55,105 bases of DNA, taken from NCBI GenBank assembly GCA_951800645.1, contig CATOIK010000018.1, positions 1 to 55,105 of the forward strand. Reading direction: 5' to 3'. The notes beneath the pieces are model-generated. The model was not told where the DNA came from. It searched no databases and saw only the letters and a list, made by a program, of their open reading frames with translations. The translations under genes and the position numbers were made by a program. Numbering within the stretch: the first letter of the stretch is position 1; each line of letters begins with the position of its first letter. Of this stretch, positions 19,577 to 28,909 are shown in pieces. This DNA comes from an uncultured Eubacteriales bacterium (GTDB taxonomy: Bacteria; Bacillota; Clostridia; Lachnospirales; Lachnospiraceae).

Positions 19577-21265
19577 TTATTTCTGAATCTTGAAGGAGCT
19601 CTTTAGAGATACAATCCGGTTAAATACCGGCGCTCCCGGCTGGCTGTCGTGGCTGTCTGCGCAGAAGAAACCGTTTCGCACAAACTGGAAGCTGTCGTAA
19701 GGCTTAGCCTCTGCCAGAGCCGGCTCCACAAAGCACTCTTTTAAAACCGTCAGGGAATTGGGATTTAAATTCAGGGTTCCGTCTGCGTTTAACTTGCCCT
19801 TCTCCTCGTCCACAATATTCTCATACAGGCGGCACTCCACCTGCTTTGCAGTAGCTGCAGCCACCCAGTGGATGGTGCCTTTTACCTTCCGGTCGCTGGA
19901 ACCGCCTCTGGTCTCCGGGTCATAGGCAGCGTGGATTACAGTAATATTGCCGTCTGCATCCTTCTCACAGCCAGTACAAGTTACATAGTAGGCTCCCATC
20001 AGGCGCACCTCATTGCCTGGGAACATACGGAAATATTTGCGGGGCGGCTCCTCCATAAAGTCTTCCCGCTCAATATAAAGCTCTTTGCCAAAGGGTACCA
20101 TACGGGAACCCAGCTCCGGATTTTCCAGATTGTTGGGAATTTCCAGCATCTCTGTCTCATTCTCCGGATAGTTGTCAATTACCAGCTTCACCGGATCCAA
20201 AACAGCCATCATACGGGCCCGCTTCAGTTTTAAATCTTCACGGATACAATACTCCAGCATTGCATAATCTACAGAGCTGTTGGCCTTGGATACGCCTACC
20301 AGATCCACAAACATGCGGATGGATTCCGGAGTGTAGCCTCTTCTTCTTAGGGCGGCAATGGATACCAGTCTGGGGTCATCCCAGCCGTCCACAATGCCGT
20401 CCTCTACCAGTTTCTTAATGTAGCGTTTGCCGGTAACCACATTGGTCAGATACAGCTTTGCAAACTCAATCTGACGAGGAGGATTCTCAAACTCACACTC
20501 CCGCACTACCCAGTCGTACAGCGGTCTGTGATCCTCAAACTCCAGGGTGCAGATAGAATGGGTGATATGCTCAATGGCGTCCTCAATGGGATGGGCGAAG
20601 TCGTACATGGGATAAATGCACCATTTGTCACCGGTGTTGTGGTGGCTCATCCGGGCTACACGGTAGATAACCGGGTCGCGCATGTTGATGTTGGGGGATG
20701 CCATGTCAATTTTGGCACGCAGCACCTTTTCGCCGTCTTTGTATTTTCCGTCCCGCATCTCCTCAAAGAGCCGTAAGTTTTCCTCAACGCTTCGGTTCCG
20801 GTAGGGGCTTTCCTTTCCGGGGTTGGTAAAATCTCCCCGATACTGGCGGATTTCCTCTGCAGAAAGGTCGCAGACGAAGGCCTTGCCTTTTTTAATCAGC
20901 AGCACGGCGCACTCGTACATCTGCTCAAAATAATTGGACGCAAAGAACAGCCGGTCCTCAAAGTCTGCCCCCAGCCACTTAATGTCTGCCAGAATAGACT
21001 CTACAAACTCGGTCTTCTCTTTGGTAGGATTGGTATCGTCAAAACGCATGTTAAACTTGCCGCCGTATTTCTGAGCCAGGCCGTAGTTTAACAGAATGGA
21101 CTTGGCATGTCCGATATGCAGGTAGCCGTTGGGCTCCGGCGGGAACCGGGTCTGTACATGGTCATACACGCCCTCTGCCAGATCCTTCTCAATCTCCTGC
21201 TCAATAAAATTTTTGGAAACCGTTTCCTTCTCTCCAGTCTCCAAAACCGCTTTCTCTTTCTCCAT
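19577..21265 (-). CDS. glnS: Glutaminyl-tRNA synthetase
   Basis: Charges tRNA-Gln. About 562 residues, class I catalytic core with HIGH motif [15 protein letters not shown] and FDDTNP. The region aligned with KMSKS reads [10 protein letters not shown], ahead of the conserved GWDDPRL block; the GlnRS norm is VMSKRK. C-terminal anticodon-binding barrels are present ([11 protein letters not shown]). The start is ATG 21265, nine bases after GGAGG; an adjoining GTG at 21268 is also possible. A good promoter lies about 75 nt upstream and the mocR-like gene follows directly. Confidence 0.95.
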   Translation of the reverse strand: MEKEKAVLETGEKETVSKNFIEQEIEKDLAEGVYDHVQTRFPPEPNGYLHIGHAKSILLNYGLAQKYGGKFNMRFDDTNPTKEKTEFVESILADIKWLGADFEDRLFFASNYFEQMYECAVLLIKKGKAFVCDLSAEEIRQYRGDFTNPGKESPYRNRSVEENLRLFEEMRDGKYKDGEKVLRAKIDMASPNINMRDPVIYRVARMSHHNTGDKWCIYPMYDFAHPIEDAIEHITHSICTLEFEDHRPLYDWVVRECEFENPPRQIEFAKLYLTNVVTGKRYIKKLVEDGIVDGWDDPRLVSIAALRRRGYTPESIRMFVDLVGVSKANSSVDYAMLEYCIREDLKLKRARMMAVLDPVKLVIDNYPENETEMLEIPNNLENPELGSRMVPFGKELYIEREDFMEEPPRKYFRMFPGNEVRLMGAYYVTCTGCEKDADGNITVIHAAYDPETRGGSSDRKVKGTIHWVAAATAKQVECRLYENIVDEEKGKLNADGTLNLNPNSLTVLKECFVEPALAEAKPYDSFQFVRNGFFCADSHDSQPGAPVFNRIVSLKSSFKIQK

Positions 21266-21338
21266 CACAAGGTTCCTCCGTCTTATGTGATTCCAGGCGC
21301 CCGGCGTTTTTCTGGCCGACGGCGCTGATATTCATTAT

Positions 21339-21367
21339 ATAATAGCATAAAATAAGGTTAGGGTCAA
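21339..21367 (-). promoter_or_regulatory. glnS promoter
   Basis: Minus-strand TTGACC (21362-21367), 17-bp spacer, TATTAT (21339-21344). The leader holds a GC-rich hairpin (GGCGCC.../...GGCGCC type, about 21294-21328). Confidence 0.7.
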
Positions 21368-21394
21368 AAGATATTTTACCCCCTTCCCGACGGA

Positions 21395-22183
21395 TTACTC
21401 CACCTCCACAGCAAACAGCAGGGTGCGGGCATCTTCAAACTCGTAACTGCAGGTTACCAGCACATACATGGAAGAAACAGACGCTTCCGGAATCCGGGCA
21501 AAGCTGCAGGGCTCTAACCGCTCCAATACCCACTGGTCAAATTCCTCCTGAGAGCGGAACCCGGTTTTACGCACAATGCCATTGGAATCCGTATAGTAAC
21601 AGGATACTGCCTTCAGATGTATCGTCCGCTCCGGCGTATAAATCTCAAAAAACTGGTGCTCGTTAAAATACTCCGGATCCTTAAACCTCACCACATCCTT
21701 GAACATGGAACCGTCTTTCATGTGATGTCCATAGATGGGATGGTTCCAGCCGGAGAAATCCGGTTCACTGTCTGCGTCCAGGAAAATGGCGCCGTAGACG
21801 CTTTCCTTTCCGTAAAAATCTCTGGTTAAATAGGTATCATTGCTTTCCGTATCCTGCACAATAGGATAGTCGATGTTTGTGCCGGGAATCCGGATCCATC
21901 CCACTGTGTCCGGATTTTCCTGCCAAAGGGCGTCAAAGTCAATAGGGGAAACATAAGGCGGCTCTGCCTCTGTCTCTGTCTCTGCAACTTCCTCCGGTGC
22001 TTCTTCTGCTGCAGTCTCCTCTTTGGAAGCCAGGGATACCAACTGTTCCTGCTCCTCCTGCTGCCGCCTGGATGCCGCCTGCTGCTGCCAAAGGCCGACG
22101 CCGCTTACTGCCAGCGCTGCCAGCAAAATCCCGGTAAGGAGGATGCGGCCCCAGCCGGATCTGTTTTTCTTATCCTGATTCAT
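21395..22183 (-). CDS. Class B sortase
   Basis: 262 residues. The N-terminal signal anchor (GRILLTGILLAALAVSGVGLW) is followed by a charged Glu-rich linker and the sortase domain. Catalytic His is in IYGHHM, Cys in YVLVTCSYEF, Arg in EDARTLLF. Sortase B enzymes join sorted proteins to peptidoglycan; no clear substrate with an NPQTN-like motif is in the window. ATG 22183 follows AGGAATATTTT; the longer frame to 22288 has no ribosome site and approaches the tRNA-Thr promoter region. Confidence 0.9.
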   Translation of the reverse strand: MNQDKKNRSGWGRILLTGILLAALAVSGVGLWQQQAASRRQQEEQEQLVSLASKEETAAEEAPEEVAETETEAEPPYVSPIDFDALWQENPDTVGWIRIPGTNIDYPIVQDTESNDTYLTRDFYGKESVYGAIFLDADSEPDFSGWNHPIYGHHMKDGSMFKDVVRFKDPEYFNEHQFFEIYTPERTIHLKAVSCYYTDSNGIVRKTGFRSQEEFDQWVLERLEPCSFARIPEASVSSMYVLVTCSYEFEDARTLLFAVEVE

Positions 22184-22271
22184 AAAATATTCCTGCTCTC
22201 CTGCTTTTCTTCTTTTCTTCGATTCTTGTAACCGTTCCGCTGAACTGTTTCCGATGTTTTTCACACAGCGT

Positions 22272-22300
22272 ATTGACATTTCCCACATATCATGGTAGAC
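22272..22300 (+). promoter_or_regulatory. tRNA-Thr promoter
   Basis: TTGACA (22272-22277), 17-bp spacer, TAGACT (22295-22300), about 44 bp before the mature tRNA 5' end. Confidence 0.8.
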
Positions 22301-22343
22301 TATGTGAGGTTCGCAGATAACTGCGGCTGTTACAACTTCAAAT

Positions 22344-22416
22344 GCTGCTGTGGCTCAGTCGGTAGAGCGTCGCATTGGTAGTGCGGAGGTCACGGGTCCG
22401 ATTCCCGTCAGCAGCT
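22344..22416 (+). tRNA. tRNA-Thr (GGT anticodon)
   Basis: Seven-base acceptor GCTGCTG pairs with CAGCAGC. The D-arm is GCTC/GAGC, the anticodon stem TCGCA/TGCGG with loop TTGGTAG, and the T-arm ACGGG/CCCGT. The CCA end is not encoded. Transcribed alone from a consensus promoter and followed by a strong terminator. Confidence 0.95.
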
Positions 22417-22430
22417 CTTTTGAAAAATGC

Positions 22431-22466
22431 GGAGAACCTTGAAAATCAAGGCTCTCCTCTTTTTTA
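22431..22466 (+). terminator. tRNA-Thr terminator
   Basis: GGAGAACCTTG / CAAGGCTCTCC hairpin followed by CTCTTTTTTATTTT. Confidence 0.9.
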
Positions 22467-22573
22467 TTTTATAAAGCCTGTGTACAGTTTAAGACCATCT
22501 CCTGCCAATCTCTTACTGATTATACCGCAGTCATAGCCTTCCTTCAACAAGGAGATTTAAAAACCCTCTCACC

Positions 22574-22602
22574 TTGCAGCCATCTTCCTCATAAGGTATA
22601 AT
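22574..22602 (+). promoter_or_regulatory. Promoter of the DUF4397 gene
   Basis: TTGCAG (22574-22579), 17-bp spacer, TATAAT (22597-22602). The start of transcription near 22609 favours the second ATG (22624) over the first (22612). Confidence 0.8.
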
Positions 22603-22623
22603 AAAACGACAATGAGGTTTTCT

Positions 22624-23637
22624 ATGGCTGAACATGATTCTCATTACAATGATACCAATCCGGCAATGCCTGCAGGGATGGAAACCAGAACGGCAGAACC
22701 GGCGGCTGACAACAACTATGGGCTGACAACTCCCCTTCCGGATTTTGAAGAAGGCATCCCGGCATTTCCCGGAAATATGGACGAGGGAAATACTCCGGTA
22801 GTGCCCCTTCCGGATTTTGGAGAAGGCGGGCCGGTGTACCCCGGCAACACGGATGAAGGAAACACTCCAGTGGTGCCCCTTCCGGATTTTGGAGAAGGCG
22901 GGCCGGTCTATCCAGGAAATATGGGCGGCTGGACTCCCAGTATTCCGGTCATTCCCCTTCCCCAACCAGTTCCCCCGGCTTTATCTCCCCAGTTTTTCGG
23001 GCAGGTGCGGTTTTTAAACGCTTCTACCAACTCCTTCCCGGTTACCATCTCCATAGACGGCACGCCTTATGCCATCAACTCTCACTTTGCCACCATCTCC
23101 AACTACGACTGGGTTCGGGACGGCTTCCATACGGTAACGGTGCGCCGTACCAATGGACTGCGCAATATTCTGCTGCAGCAGACCTTCTCCTTTGTAGCCG
23201 GGCAGAAGGTAACCATGGTGCTGACAGACAGTGCTTCCGGCGGCCTGGAAATGGTGCGGGTGGTAGACACCGGCTGTACCAATCTGCCCTGCAACTCTGC
23301 CTGCTACCGGCTGGCTAACATGTCCTACAGCGGTTCTAACTTTGATCTGACCATGACCGGCGGCGAAACTGTGTTCCGCAATGTCCGATTCCAGCAGGTC
23401 ACTTCCTACAAACAGGCTATTGCCGGAACTTACCAGTTCTCCTTAAGCAATGCGGGAACCTTTACCTTTGTCCGGGAACTGCCAATTATTATGATTGGAG
23501 CCATTGTAGGCGGCGTGATACAGCAGCCGCTTCTTACCTTTACCGTAAACATTGTGGCAGGAAGAAGCTACACCTCCTATGTAATAGGAAACACCTGGTC
23601 CTCCAATTCCCTGCGGGTATTGACTGTGGAAGACTAA
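22624..23637 (+). CDS. DUF4397 domain protein with proline-rich tandem repeats
   Basis: About 337 residues, no signal peptide or lipobox visible. The N-terminal third has three tandem ~24-residue units of the type PLPDFGEGGPVYPGNTDEG (DNA about 22730-22930), then a proline-rich linker. The C-terminal part looks like two beta-rich DUF4397-like units: FGQVRFLNASTNSFPVTISI... and YRLANMSYSGSNFDLTMTGG.... A short Cys-containing link (CTNLPCNSACY) joins them. DUF4397 proteins are usually exported; without a signal this one may reach the surface by lysis (for example as a spore coat protein) or another route, which is speculation. ATG 22624 follows ATGAGG by six bases. Confidence 0.8.
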   Translation: MAEHDSHYNDTNPAMPAGMETRTAEPAADNNYGLTTPLPDFEEGIPAFPGNMDEGNTPVVPLPDFGEGGPVYPGNTDEGNTPVVPLPDFGEGGPVYPGNMGGWTPSIPVIPLPQPVPPALSPQFFGQVRFLNASTNSFPVTISIDGTPYAINSHFATISNYDWVRDGFHTVTVRRTNGLRNILLQQTFSFVAGQKVTMVLTDSASGGLEMVRVVDTGCTNLPCNSACYRLANMSYSGSNFDLTMTGGETVFRNVRFQQVTSYKQAIAGTYQFSLSNAGTFTFVRELPIIMIGAIVGGVIQQPLLTFTVNIVAGRSYTSYVIGNTWSSNSLRVLTVED

Positions 23638-23666
23638 ACGAAACTCTTGTTTTCTTAATAACTGCC

Positions 23667-23699
23667 GCAAGGCCGGGCACTTCTTCTGCCCGGCCTTGC
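23667..23699. terminator. Strong hairpin between convergent DUF4397 and rlmB genes
   Basis: Perfect 13-bp arms GCAAGGCCGGGCA and TGCCCGGCCTTGC. T-rich on the plus side (TCTCTTTCATTTTC); it probably serves both genes. Confidence 0.85.
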
Positions 23700-23724
23700 A
23701 TCTCTTTCATTTTCTTTCAATCCA

Positions 23725-24465
23725 CTACATCCATCTCTGCCGCACAATCTCGTAGGCCAGCACACCTGCTGCCACCGAGGCGTTCAGAGAATCAATGTCT
23801 CCCTTCATGGGAATAGACGCAATCATATCGCACTTCTCCCGCACCAGCTTGCCAACGCCGTTTCCCTCGTTTCCGATCACCAGACCGATAGGGCCTTTTA
23901 AATTCAGGCGGTACATTACCTCTCCGCCCATATCGGCACAGACAAACCACATTCCCCGCTTCTTCAGGTCTTCAATGGTGTTTCCTAAATTAGTCACCTT
24001 GGCTACCGGAGTGTAATTTAAGGCACCTGCAGAGGTTCTGGCTACTGTGGCTGTCAGCCCGGCGGCCCGGTGTTTGGGGATGATCACCCCATGAGCGCCA
24101 GCCAGGTTAGCCGTCCGGATGATGGCTCCCAGATTGTGGGGATCCTCGATGCCGTCCAGCAGAAACAGAAACGGCGGTTCCCCCTTTTTCTCAGCCAGCT
24201 TCAGCATATCTTCCACTTCAGCATACTCATAAGCCGCCCCAAAGGCAATGACTCCCTGATGCTTTCCGGTCTCAGACATCTGATCCAGCCGTTCCTTTGC
24301 CACGAAATTCACGATGGTATCGTGCTTTCTGGCCTCTCTCACAATGGTCTGAACCGGGCCGTCCTTACAGCCGTCCAAAACAAACAGCTTGTCAATCGGC
24401 TTTCCGGAGCGAAAAGCTTCCAGCACTGCATTGCGCCCTTCTATAGTAAGTTCTTCATATCTCAT
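23725..24465 (-). CDS. rlmB: 23S rRNA (guanosine-2'-O-)-methyltransferase, TrmH/SpoU family
   Basis: 246 residues. Knotted SPOUT methyltransferase with the three SpoU motifs: LDGIEDPHNLGAIIRTANLAGAHGVI, FVCADMGGE and IGLVIGNEGNGVGKLV through SIPMKGDIDSLNASVAAGVLAYE. An N-terminal RNA-binding region (RNAVLEAFRSGKPIDKLFV) fits RlmB. It is the last gene of the lipid kinase-ispF-cysS-mrnC-rlmB operon, starting one base after the mrnC stop. cysS-mrnC-rlmB linkage is common in Firmicutes. Confidence 0.93.
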   Translation of the reverse strand: MRYEELTIEGRNAVLEAFRSGKPIDKLFVLDGCKDGPVQTIVREARKHDTIVNFVAKERLDQMSETGKHQGVIAFGAAYEYAEVEDMLKLAEKKGEPPFLFLLDGIEDPHNLGAIIRTANLAGAHGVIIPKHRAAGLTATVARTSAGALNYTPVAKVTNLGNTIEDLKKRGMWFVCADMGGEVMYRLNLKGPIGLVIGNEGNGVGKLVREKCDMIASIPMKGDIDSLNASVAAGVLAYEIVRQRWM

Positions 24466-24936
24466 TTACGAAAATTCTCCAATCTTCTCTAATCCGTCGT
24501 GCACCAGCTTTAACATCCGTTCATAGCTGCCGGTCAGGTACAGATACCCGATCAACGCCTCAAAGCCAGTAGCCATCCGGTAGTCCATCATGGCGGCGTG
24601 CTTGGCGGTAGTGGCGGATTTCGCGTTGCGGCCCCGCTTATACACGGCCAACTCATCTTCCGTCAGCTCCTCCATAAGCACCTTAATCAGGTTGGCCTGG
24701 GTTCCTGCGTTTACCAGGCTGGCGCTTTTTTTGTGCATCTTGTTGACCTGCATACTGCCCCGGTTAATGACGCGGGTGCGAATCAGCACCTCATAGACGG
24801 CATCTCCGATATAAGCCAGCACCAATGGCGAATAAATCCGCGGATCTATTTTTTGAAGTTCCAGAGCCTGAGCCATCAGCAGGCCCAAAGAGCCATGCTC
24901 TGATACTTCTCCTTCTAATTTTATGCTTTCTTCCAT
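24466..24936 (-). CDS. mrnC: Mini-ribonuclease III
   Basis: 156 residues, RNase III catalytic domain without a dsRNA-binding domain. It contains LAYIGDAVYEVLIRTRVI (signature with catalytic Asp/Glu) and the downstream helix TGFEALIGYLYLTG. In Bacillus this enzyme matures 23S rRNA ends. ATG 24936 follows GAGAGGGTGTAAA and overlaps the end of cysS by 16 nt; the open frame continuing to 25116 lies inside cysS and is not used. Confidence 0.94.
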   Translation of the reverse strand: MEESIKLEGEVSEHGSLGLLMAQALELQKIDPRIYSPLVLAYIGDAVYEVLIRTRVINRGSMQVNKMHKKSASLVNAGTQANLIKVLMEELTEDELAVYKRGRNAKSATTAKHAAMMDYRMATGFEALIGYLYLTGSYERMLKLVHDGLEKIGEFS

Positions 24937-26330
24937 TTTACACCCTCTCTGGTGTCTTCCAGCACGATGCCCATGTCCAGAAGCTGTTGACGAATCTGGT
25001 CTGCCAGAGCAAAGTTTTTCTCTTTTCTGGCCTGCTGTCTGGCTGCGATCATCTCCTCTACCTGGCTGTCCAGCACCTCTTTTTTCCGCTCTGTAAGAAT
25101 GCCTAAAACATCGCACAGTCTGGCAATAGTCTCTTTTAAGTAGTCCACATAAGCCCTGGTGCTTTCCTCACCGGCAGTGCTGTTGCTTAATTTTACCAGC
25201 TCAAAAACAGCAGAGACTGCGTCTGCAGTATTGAAATCATCGTCCATGGCTGCCTCGTATTTGGCTACCAGCTCTTTGGCTGCAGCCACATTTGCATTCT
25301 CCTCCGCTGTAAGCTCTGCGCCGCTTACCTTGCCCTCCAGACCGGTCAGCCGCTCCATGGCAGTCAAAATCCGCTCCAGGCCGTTTTTAGACGCTTCCAT
25401 TAAATCTGCGCTGAAGTTCAAAGGACTGCGGTAATGGGCGCTCAGCATGAAGAAGCGCAGCACCTGCAGATCGTACTTCTCTCCAATCTCACGAACTGTA
25501 AAGAAATTTCCCAGAGACTTGGACATCTTTTTATTGTCGATGTTTAAAAAGCCGTTGTGCATCCAGTAAGCAGCAAAGGGCTTGCCGTTGGCTGCCTCAG
25601 ACTGGGCAATCTCATTTTCATGGTGGGGGAAGATTAAATCCTCGCCGCCTGCGTGAATGTCAATCTGCTCTCCCAGGTATTTTTTGGACATAACGGAGCA
25701 TTCGATGTGCCAGCCTGGACGGCCGTCGCACCAGGGAGACTCCCAGTAAGGCTCTCCATCTTTTTTAGGCTTCCACAGCACGAAATCCGACGGGTCTTCT
25801 TTGTCCTCCTCGCCGGTTACCTTGATTTCCCGGAAGCCGGACTGCAGCTCATCTAAGTTTTTATGGGACAGCTTTCCGTAATCCTTAAAGGAGCCGGTGC
25901 GGAAATAAACGGTGCCGGACTTGCCTACATAGGCGTGGCCCTTGTCAATCAAGGTCTGAATCATCTCCAGCATACCGCATATTTCCTGGGTGGCCTGAGG
26001 ATGCACCGTAGCCGGCTTTACATTCATGGACTCCATATCCTTCTTGCACTCAGCAATGTATCTCTGAGAGATGGTATCGGCGTCTACTCCTTCCTCAATG
26101 GCCTTCTTGATAATCTTGTCGTCTACATCCGTAAAGTTGGACACAAACTCCACCTGGTAGCCCTTGTACTCAAAATACCGGCGCACTGTGTCAAACACGA
26201 TCATAGGGCGGGCGTTTCCAATGTGAATAAAATTGTAAACTGTAGGGCCGCACACATACATTTTTACATGGCCCGGAGTCAGCGGTACAAATTCCTCCTT
26301 GGTTCTGGATAATGTATTAAAAATCTTCAT
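24921..26330 (-). CDS. cysS: Cysteinyl-tRNA synthetase
   Basis: 469 residues. HIGH motif [15 protein letters not shown], zinc ligands around CGPTVYN and WHIECSVMS, and KMSKS in [16 protein letters not shown] are all intact. ATG 26330 follows AAAAGGAGAAGATT. It lies 15 nt after ispF and overlaps mrnC at its 3' end. Confidence 0.98.
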   Translation of the reverse strand: MKIFNTLSRTKEEFVPLTPGHVKMYVCGPTVYNFIHIGNARPMIVFDTVRRYFEYKGYQVEFVSNFTDVDDKIIKKAIEEGVDADTISQRYIAECKKDMESMNVKPATVHPQATQEICGMLEMIQTLIDKGHAYVGKSGTVYFRTGSFKDYGKLSHKNLDELQSGFREIKVTGEEDKEDPSDFVLWKPKKDGEPYWESPWCDGRPGWHIECSVMSKKYLGEQIDIHAGGEDLIFPHHENEIAQSEAANGKPFAAYWMHNGFLNIDNKKMSKSLGNFFTVREIGEKYDLQVLRFFMLSAHYRSPLNFSADLMEASKNGLERILTAMERLTGLEGKVSGAELTAEENANVAAAKELVAKYEAAMDDDFNTADAVSAVFELVKLSNSTAGEESTRAYVDYLKETIARLCDVLGILTERKKEVLDSQVEEMIAARQQARKEKNFALADQIRQQLLDMGIVLEDTREGVKWKKA

Positions 26331-26345
26331 AATCTTCTCCTTTTT

Positions 26346-26885
26346 CTATCGTTTACAGCCTGGGCAGCCTTCGCAGCCCCGGCTTTCCATCCGGCTGTCA
26401 TTTACAAAATCCCGCATATGGGTCAGCAGGGCAATGGCCTGAGCGGAAATCCCCTCTCCTGTTCCGGTAAAGCCCAGCCCTTCCTCTGTGGTGGCCTTCA
26501 CGCTTACCTGATCCGGCTGCAAATGAAGGGCAGCCGCAATGTTTTCCGCCATCTGAGGCCGCCAGGCCGCCAGCTTAGGCCGCTGGGCAATGACAGTGGC
26601 GTCAATATTTTCCACAGCGTAGCCGTGCTGTTCCAAAAGAGCTCCTACCTTTTCCAACAGGGCAATGCTGGAAATTCCTTTGTAGGCCGGGTCTGTATCC
26701 GGGAAATGCTGGCCGATGTCTCCTAAGGCCGCAGCTCCCAAAAGCGCGTCCATAACGGCGTGCACCAGCACATCTGCATCCGAATGTCCCAAAAGGCCCT
26801 TTTCATAAGGCACCGTAACGCCGCCTAAAATCAGGTCCCGGCCTTCCACCAGCTTGTGGACATCATATCCCTGTCCAATCCGCAT
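26346..26885 (-). CDS. ispF: 2-C-methyl-D-erythritol 2,4-cyclodiphosphate synthase with a cysteine-rich tail
   Basis: MEP pathway isoprenoid synthesis: converts CDP-ME2P to MEcPP. Metal-binding GYDVHKL and [30 protein letters not shown] and [24 protein letters not shown] are intact. 179 residues against about 157 usual; the extra C-terminal part ends in [10 protein letters not shown], three cysteines spaced by two residues. ATG 26885 follows AAGGAGATAAAAAC. Its ribosome site overlaps the end of the upstream lipid kinase gene. Confidence 0.95.
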   Translation of the reverse strand: MRIGQGYDVHKLVEGRDLILGGVTVPYEKGLLGHSDADVLVHAVMDALLGAAALGDIGQHFPDTDPAYKGISSIALLEKVGALLEQHGYAVENIDATVIAQRPKLAAWRPQMAENIAAALHLQPDQVSVKATTEEGLGFTGTGEGISAQAIALLTHMRDFVNDSRMESRGCEGCPGCKR

Positions 26886-26901
26886 GTTTTTATCTCCTTT
26901 T

Positions 26902-27825
26902 CTATACAATCATTTTCAGTTTTCCCTCTACGCAGCGCAAAGCAATGTCCGTCTGACAGAAGCAGCTTTCTCCATCTGTATGCACCGGAAAAGGCCGGTT
27001 TATATGGATCTTTACCTCCCTGCACCGGTAAAAGCGGACGCCCTTTCTGCGGCCCATGCGCCGGAACCAGGCTGCTGCCAGCACTGGAAGCAGACGAAGC
27101 TTGCAGTTTCCGTGAACAACGCAGATTTCCAACTGGCCGCTTTCCGGGTCTGCCTTGGGGGCAAACTGGAAACCGCCTTCACAGGGATGGATATGAGTGG
27201 AAATAAACCAGATATGATTAAATTCCACTTTTTTCTCTCCGTCCAGTACCAGATAGCCGGACGCCGGTTTTGCCAGCATCAGTTGTCTTAAGCCAATCAC
27301 CACATAGGGCAGTCTTCCGCTGATGCGTGCAAGCGGACTGTGCTGTTTTACGTGATCCTGAACATCGTGGCAGACTGACGCGTCCAGACCGATTCCGCTG
27401 CTGACGGCAAAGCGCCTGTGCACCGGCTGACCGGTCTCATAAGAAAGGATCCCATAATCCAGATTATAACAATTTTTCGGTTTTAAAATGCGCCGCAGAC
27501 ATCTTCTGGGATTGCGGGGCAGTTTTAAACTCCTGCCTAAGTCGTTTCCGGTGCCTACAGGAATGTGGCCCAGGGTAATGGGACAGGAAAAGGAAAGGCC
27601 GTTCAATACCTCGTTTATGGTTCCGTCTCCGCCTACCACGGCAATGGTCCGAGACTCCCGGCATTCTCTGGTAAGCTCTGCGGCCCATTTCCCGGCATCT
27701 CCCGGCGCCTGGGTCAGTCTGGCGTCGTAGGAAATTCCCAATCGTTCCAGCCGGCGTTCCAGCTTTCTCCATACCTTTCCGCCCTGACCGCCATGTGCAT
27801 TCGGATTCACGATAAAGTAATACAT
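26902..27825 (-). CDS. Diacylglycerol/lipid kinase family protein (DagK/YegS type)
   Basis: 307 residues. It has the DAGK catalytic domain with [16 protein letters not shown], the nucleotide-binding [15 protein letters not shown] and [13 protein letters not shown], and the C-terminal lobe ending in [14 protein letters not shown]. It probably phosphorylates diacylglycerol or a related lipid to recycle membrane precursors. ATG 27825 follows GGGAGGTTTTC. First gene of the operon with ispF, cysS, mrnC and rlmB; two candidate -10 boxes sit in a repeated upstream sequence. Confidence 0.88.
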   Translation of the reverse strand: MYYFIVNPNAHGGQGGKVWRKLERRLERLGISYDARLTQAPGDAGKWAAELTRECRESRTIAVVGGDGTINEVLNGLSFSCPITLGHIPVGTGNDLGRSLKLPRNPRRCLRRILKPKNCYNLDYGILSYETGQPVHRRFAVSSGIGLDASVCHDVQDHVKQHSPLARISGRLPYVVIGLRQLMLAKPASGYLVLDGEKKVEFNHIWFISTHIHPCEGGFQFAPKADPESGQLEICVVHGNCKLRLLPVLAAAWFRRMGRRKGVRFYRCREVKIHINRPFPVHTDGESCFCQTDIALRCVEGKLKMIV

Positions 27826-27888
27826 GAAAACCTCCCACAATTTGCTGCTATAGTATCCCATCTCGACTGCCGTCTGGATGGGGCTTTA

Positions 27889-27984
27889 TCGTTATTATAC
27901 CATCTCGACTATCGTCTCGATGGTTTTCTCGTCAAATGTCTGTTCGTGCAAGCACGACAGACACTTTCCTCGTTATTATACCAT
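27889..27984 (-). promoter_or_regulatory. Repeated promoter-like segment before the lipid kinase operon
   Basis: The 15-bp sequence TCGTTATTATACCAT occurs at 27889-27903 and 27970-27984, each giving a minus-strand TATAAT (27894-27899, 27975-27980). Between them is a hairpin TGTCTGTTCGTGC/GCACGACAGACA (27937-27963) and a CCATC...GATGG dyad. The upstream -10 has a weak -35 (TTGGGC, 18-bp spacer). Confidence 0.45.
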
Positions 27985-28024
27985 AAATTACGAAAAACGC
28001 CCAAGAATTTTTTAAAGTCAGGAT

Positions 28025-28092
28025 AAAAAGGAAGATGCTGCCAAATACAGCTATGCACATTTCTGCTTTGCTGCATTTTGCAACATCTTTCC
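28025..28092 (-). terminator. Terminator of the PAP2 gene
   Basis: Arms GGAAGATGCTG...(28030) and ...CAACATCTTTCC (to 28092), with a run of five T on the minus strand. Closely related to the guaB terminator hairpin. Confidence 0.8.
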
Positions 28093-28103
28093 TATCGTCT
28101 TAT

Positions 28104-28760
28104 CTAACCAATTACATTGTTTTCTGCAGTCCGGCGGACTTCGGCAAACTCAAAGCCGTAGCACAAGGCATACATCACATAAGCCAGAATGATGGCGCCT
28201 ATTACATCCACTACGGAATGCTGTTTCAGGAATACAGTAGACAGGCAGATGGAAACCATCAGAATAAAGGAGCTTTGCCGCACCCAGGGCTTCTCCCGCA
28301 GGGTTTCGCTGTTTAACACCGCAGCGTGTACACCCAGAGAATTGTAAACATGAATACTGGGGAACACATTGGTAGAGGTGTCTGCAGCGTGAATCATGGC
28401 TACCAGGCGGCTGCAAAGGTTTTTCTCCGGGTCTACAGCTACCCGCAAATCCGTGCCGTTAGGGAATACCATAAAAATAATCATGCAGATGGTCATGCCC
28501 ACAAAAAGAAATCCGCAAAGCCTGTAGTAATCCTGTTTATTTGTAAAGAAGAAATACAGCACCGCCCCAGCCACATAAACAAACCATAGAAGATAGGGGA
28601 TGATGAAGTATTCATTAAAGGGAATAAAATCATCCATAGCGGTGTGAAGAATGGTGTAATCATCCACCTCCACGCCCTCCAGCCAGAAAAACCAGGGAAG
28701 GTACAAAAAGATGTATCCCATGACCCAGGCATGGCCATATTTTTTTAACAGCTTTTTCAC
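28104..28760 (-). CDS. PAP2-family phosphatase-like membrane protein
   Basis: 218 residues, about six membrane helices. The active-site motifs of the PAP2/inositol phosphorylceramide synthase-like group are recognisable but divergent: PNGTDLR (motif 1), FPSIHVYNS (motif 2, His kept) and LSTVFLKQHSVVDVIG (motif 3 with His and Asp). It probably handles a lipid phosphate or polyprenyl pyrophosphate at the outer membrane face. GTG 28760 is chosen: GAGGAATTGTCAA precedes it and the longer frame starts inside the promoter. Confidence 0.82.
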   Translation of the reverse strand: MKKLLKKYGHAWVMGYIFLYLPWFFWLEGVEVDDYTILHTAMDDFIPFNEYFIIPYLLWFVYVAGAVLYFFFTNKQDYYRLCGFLFVGMTICMIIFMVFPNGTDLRVAVDPEKNLCSRLVAMIHAADTSTNVFPSIHVYNSLGVHAAVLNSETLREKPWVRQSSFILMVSICLSTVFLKQHSVVDVIGAIILAYVMYALCYGFEFAEVRRTAENNVIG

Positions 28761-28793
28761 TTGACAATTCCTCGTTTTTTTATATCTTTTCGG

Positions 28794-28822
28794 ATTATAG
28801 CACACCAGCATCCAGAGTACAA
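28794..28822 (-). promoter_or_regulatory. PAP2 gene promoter
   Basis: Minus-strand TTGTAC (28817-28822), 17-bp spacer, TATAAT (28794-28799), with TG one base upstream of the -10. Confidence 0.75.
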
Positions 28823-28870
28823 GGAAATTTTATTACGAAAATATGACATTTTTTTAAATTTTTGTAATGT

Positions 28871-28907
28871 AAAAAGACAGTTCCTGAATTTTCAAGAACT
28901 GTCTTTT
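28871..28907 (-). terminator. Terminator of the tRNA-Val/tRNA-Met transcript
   Basis: AAAAGACAGTTC.../...GAACTGTCTTTT hairpin ending in TTTTTA on the minus strand, three bases past the tRNA-Met 3' end. Confidence 0.88.
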
Positions 28908-28909
28908 AG

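Noticed and set aside
22531..22965. Minus-strand frame with repeats (FSKIRKGH) opposite the DUF4397 gene
   Set aside because: It mirrors the tandem repeats of the plus-strand gene, which has the promoter, ribosome site and domain match.
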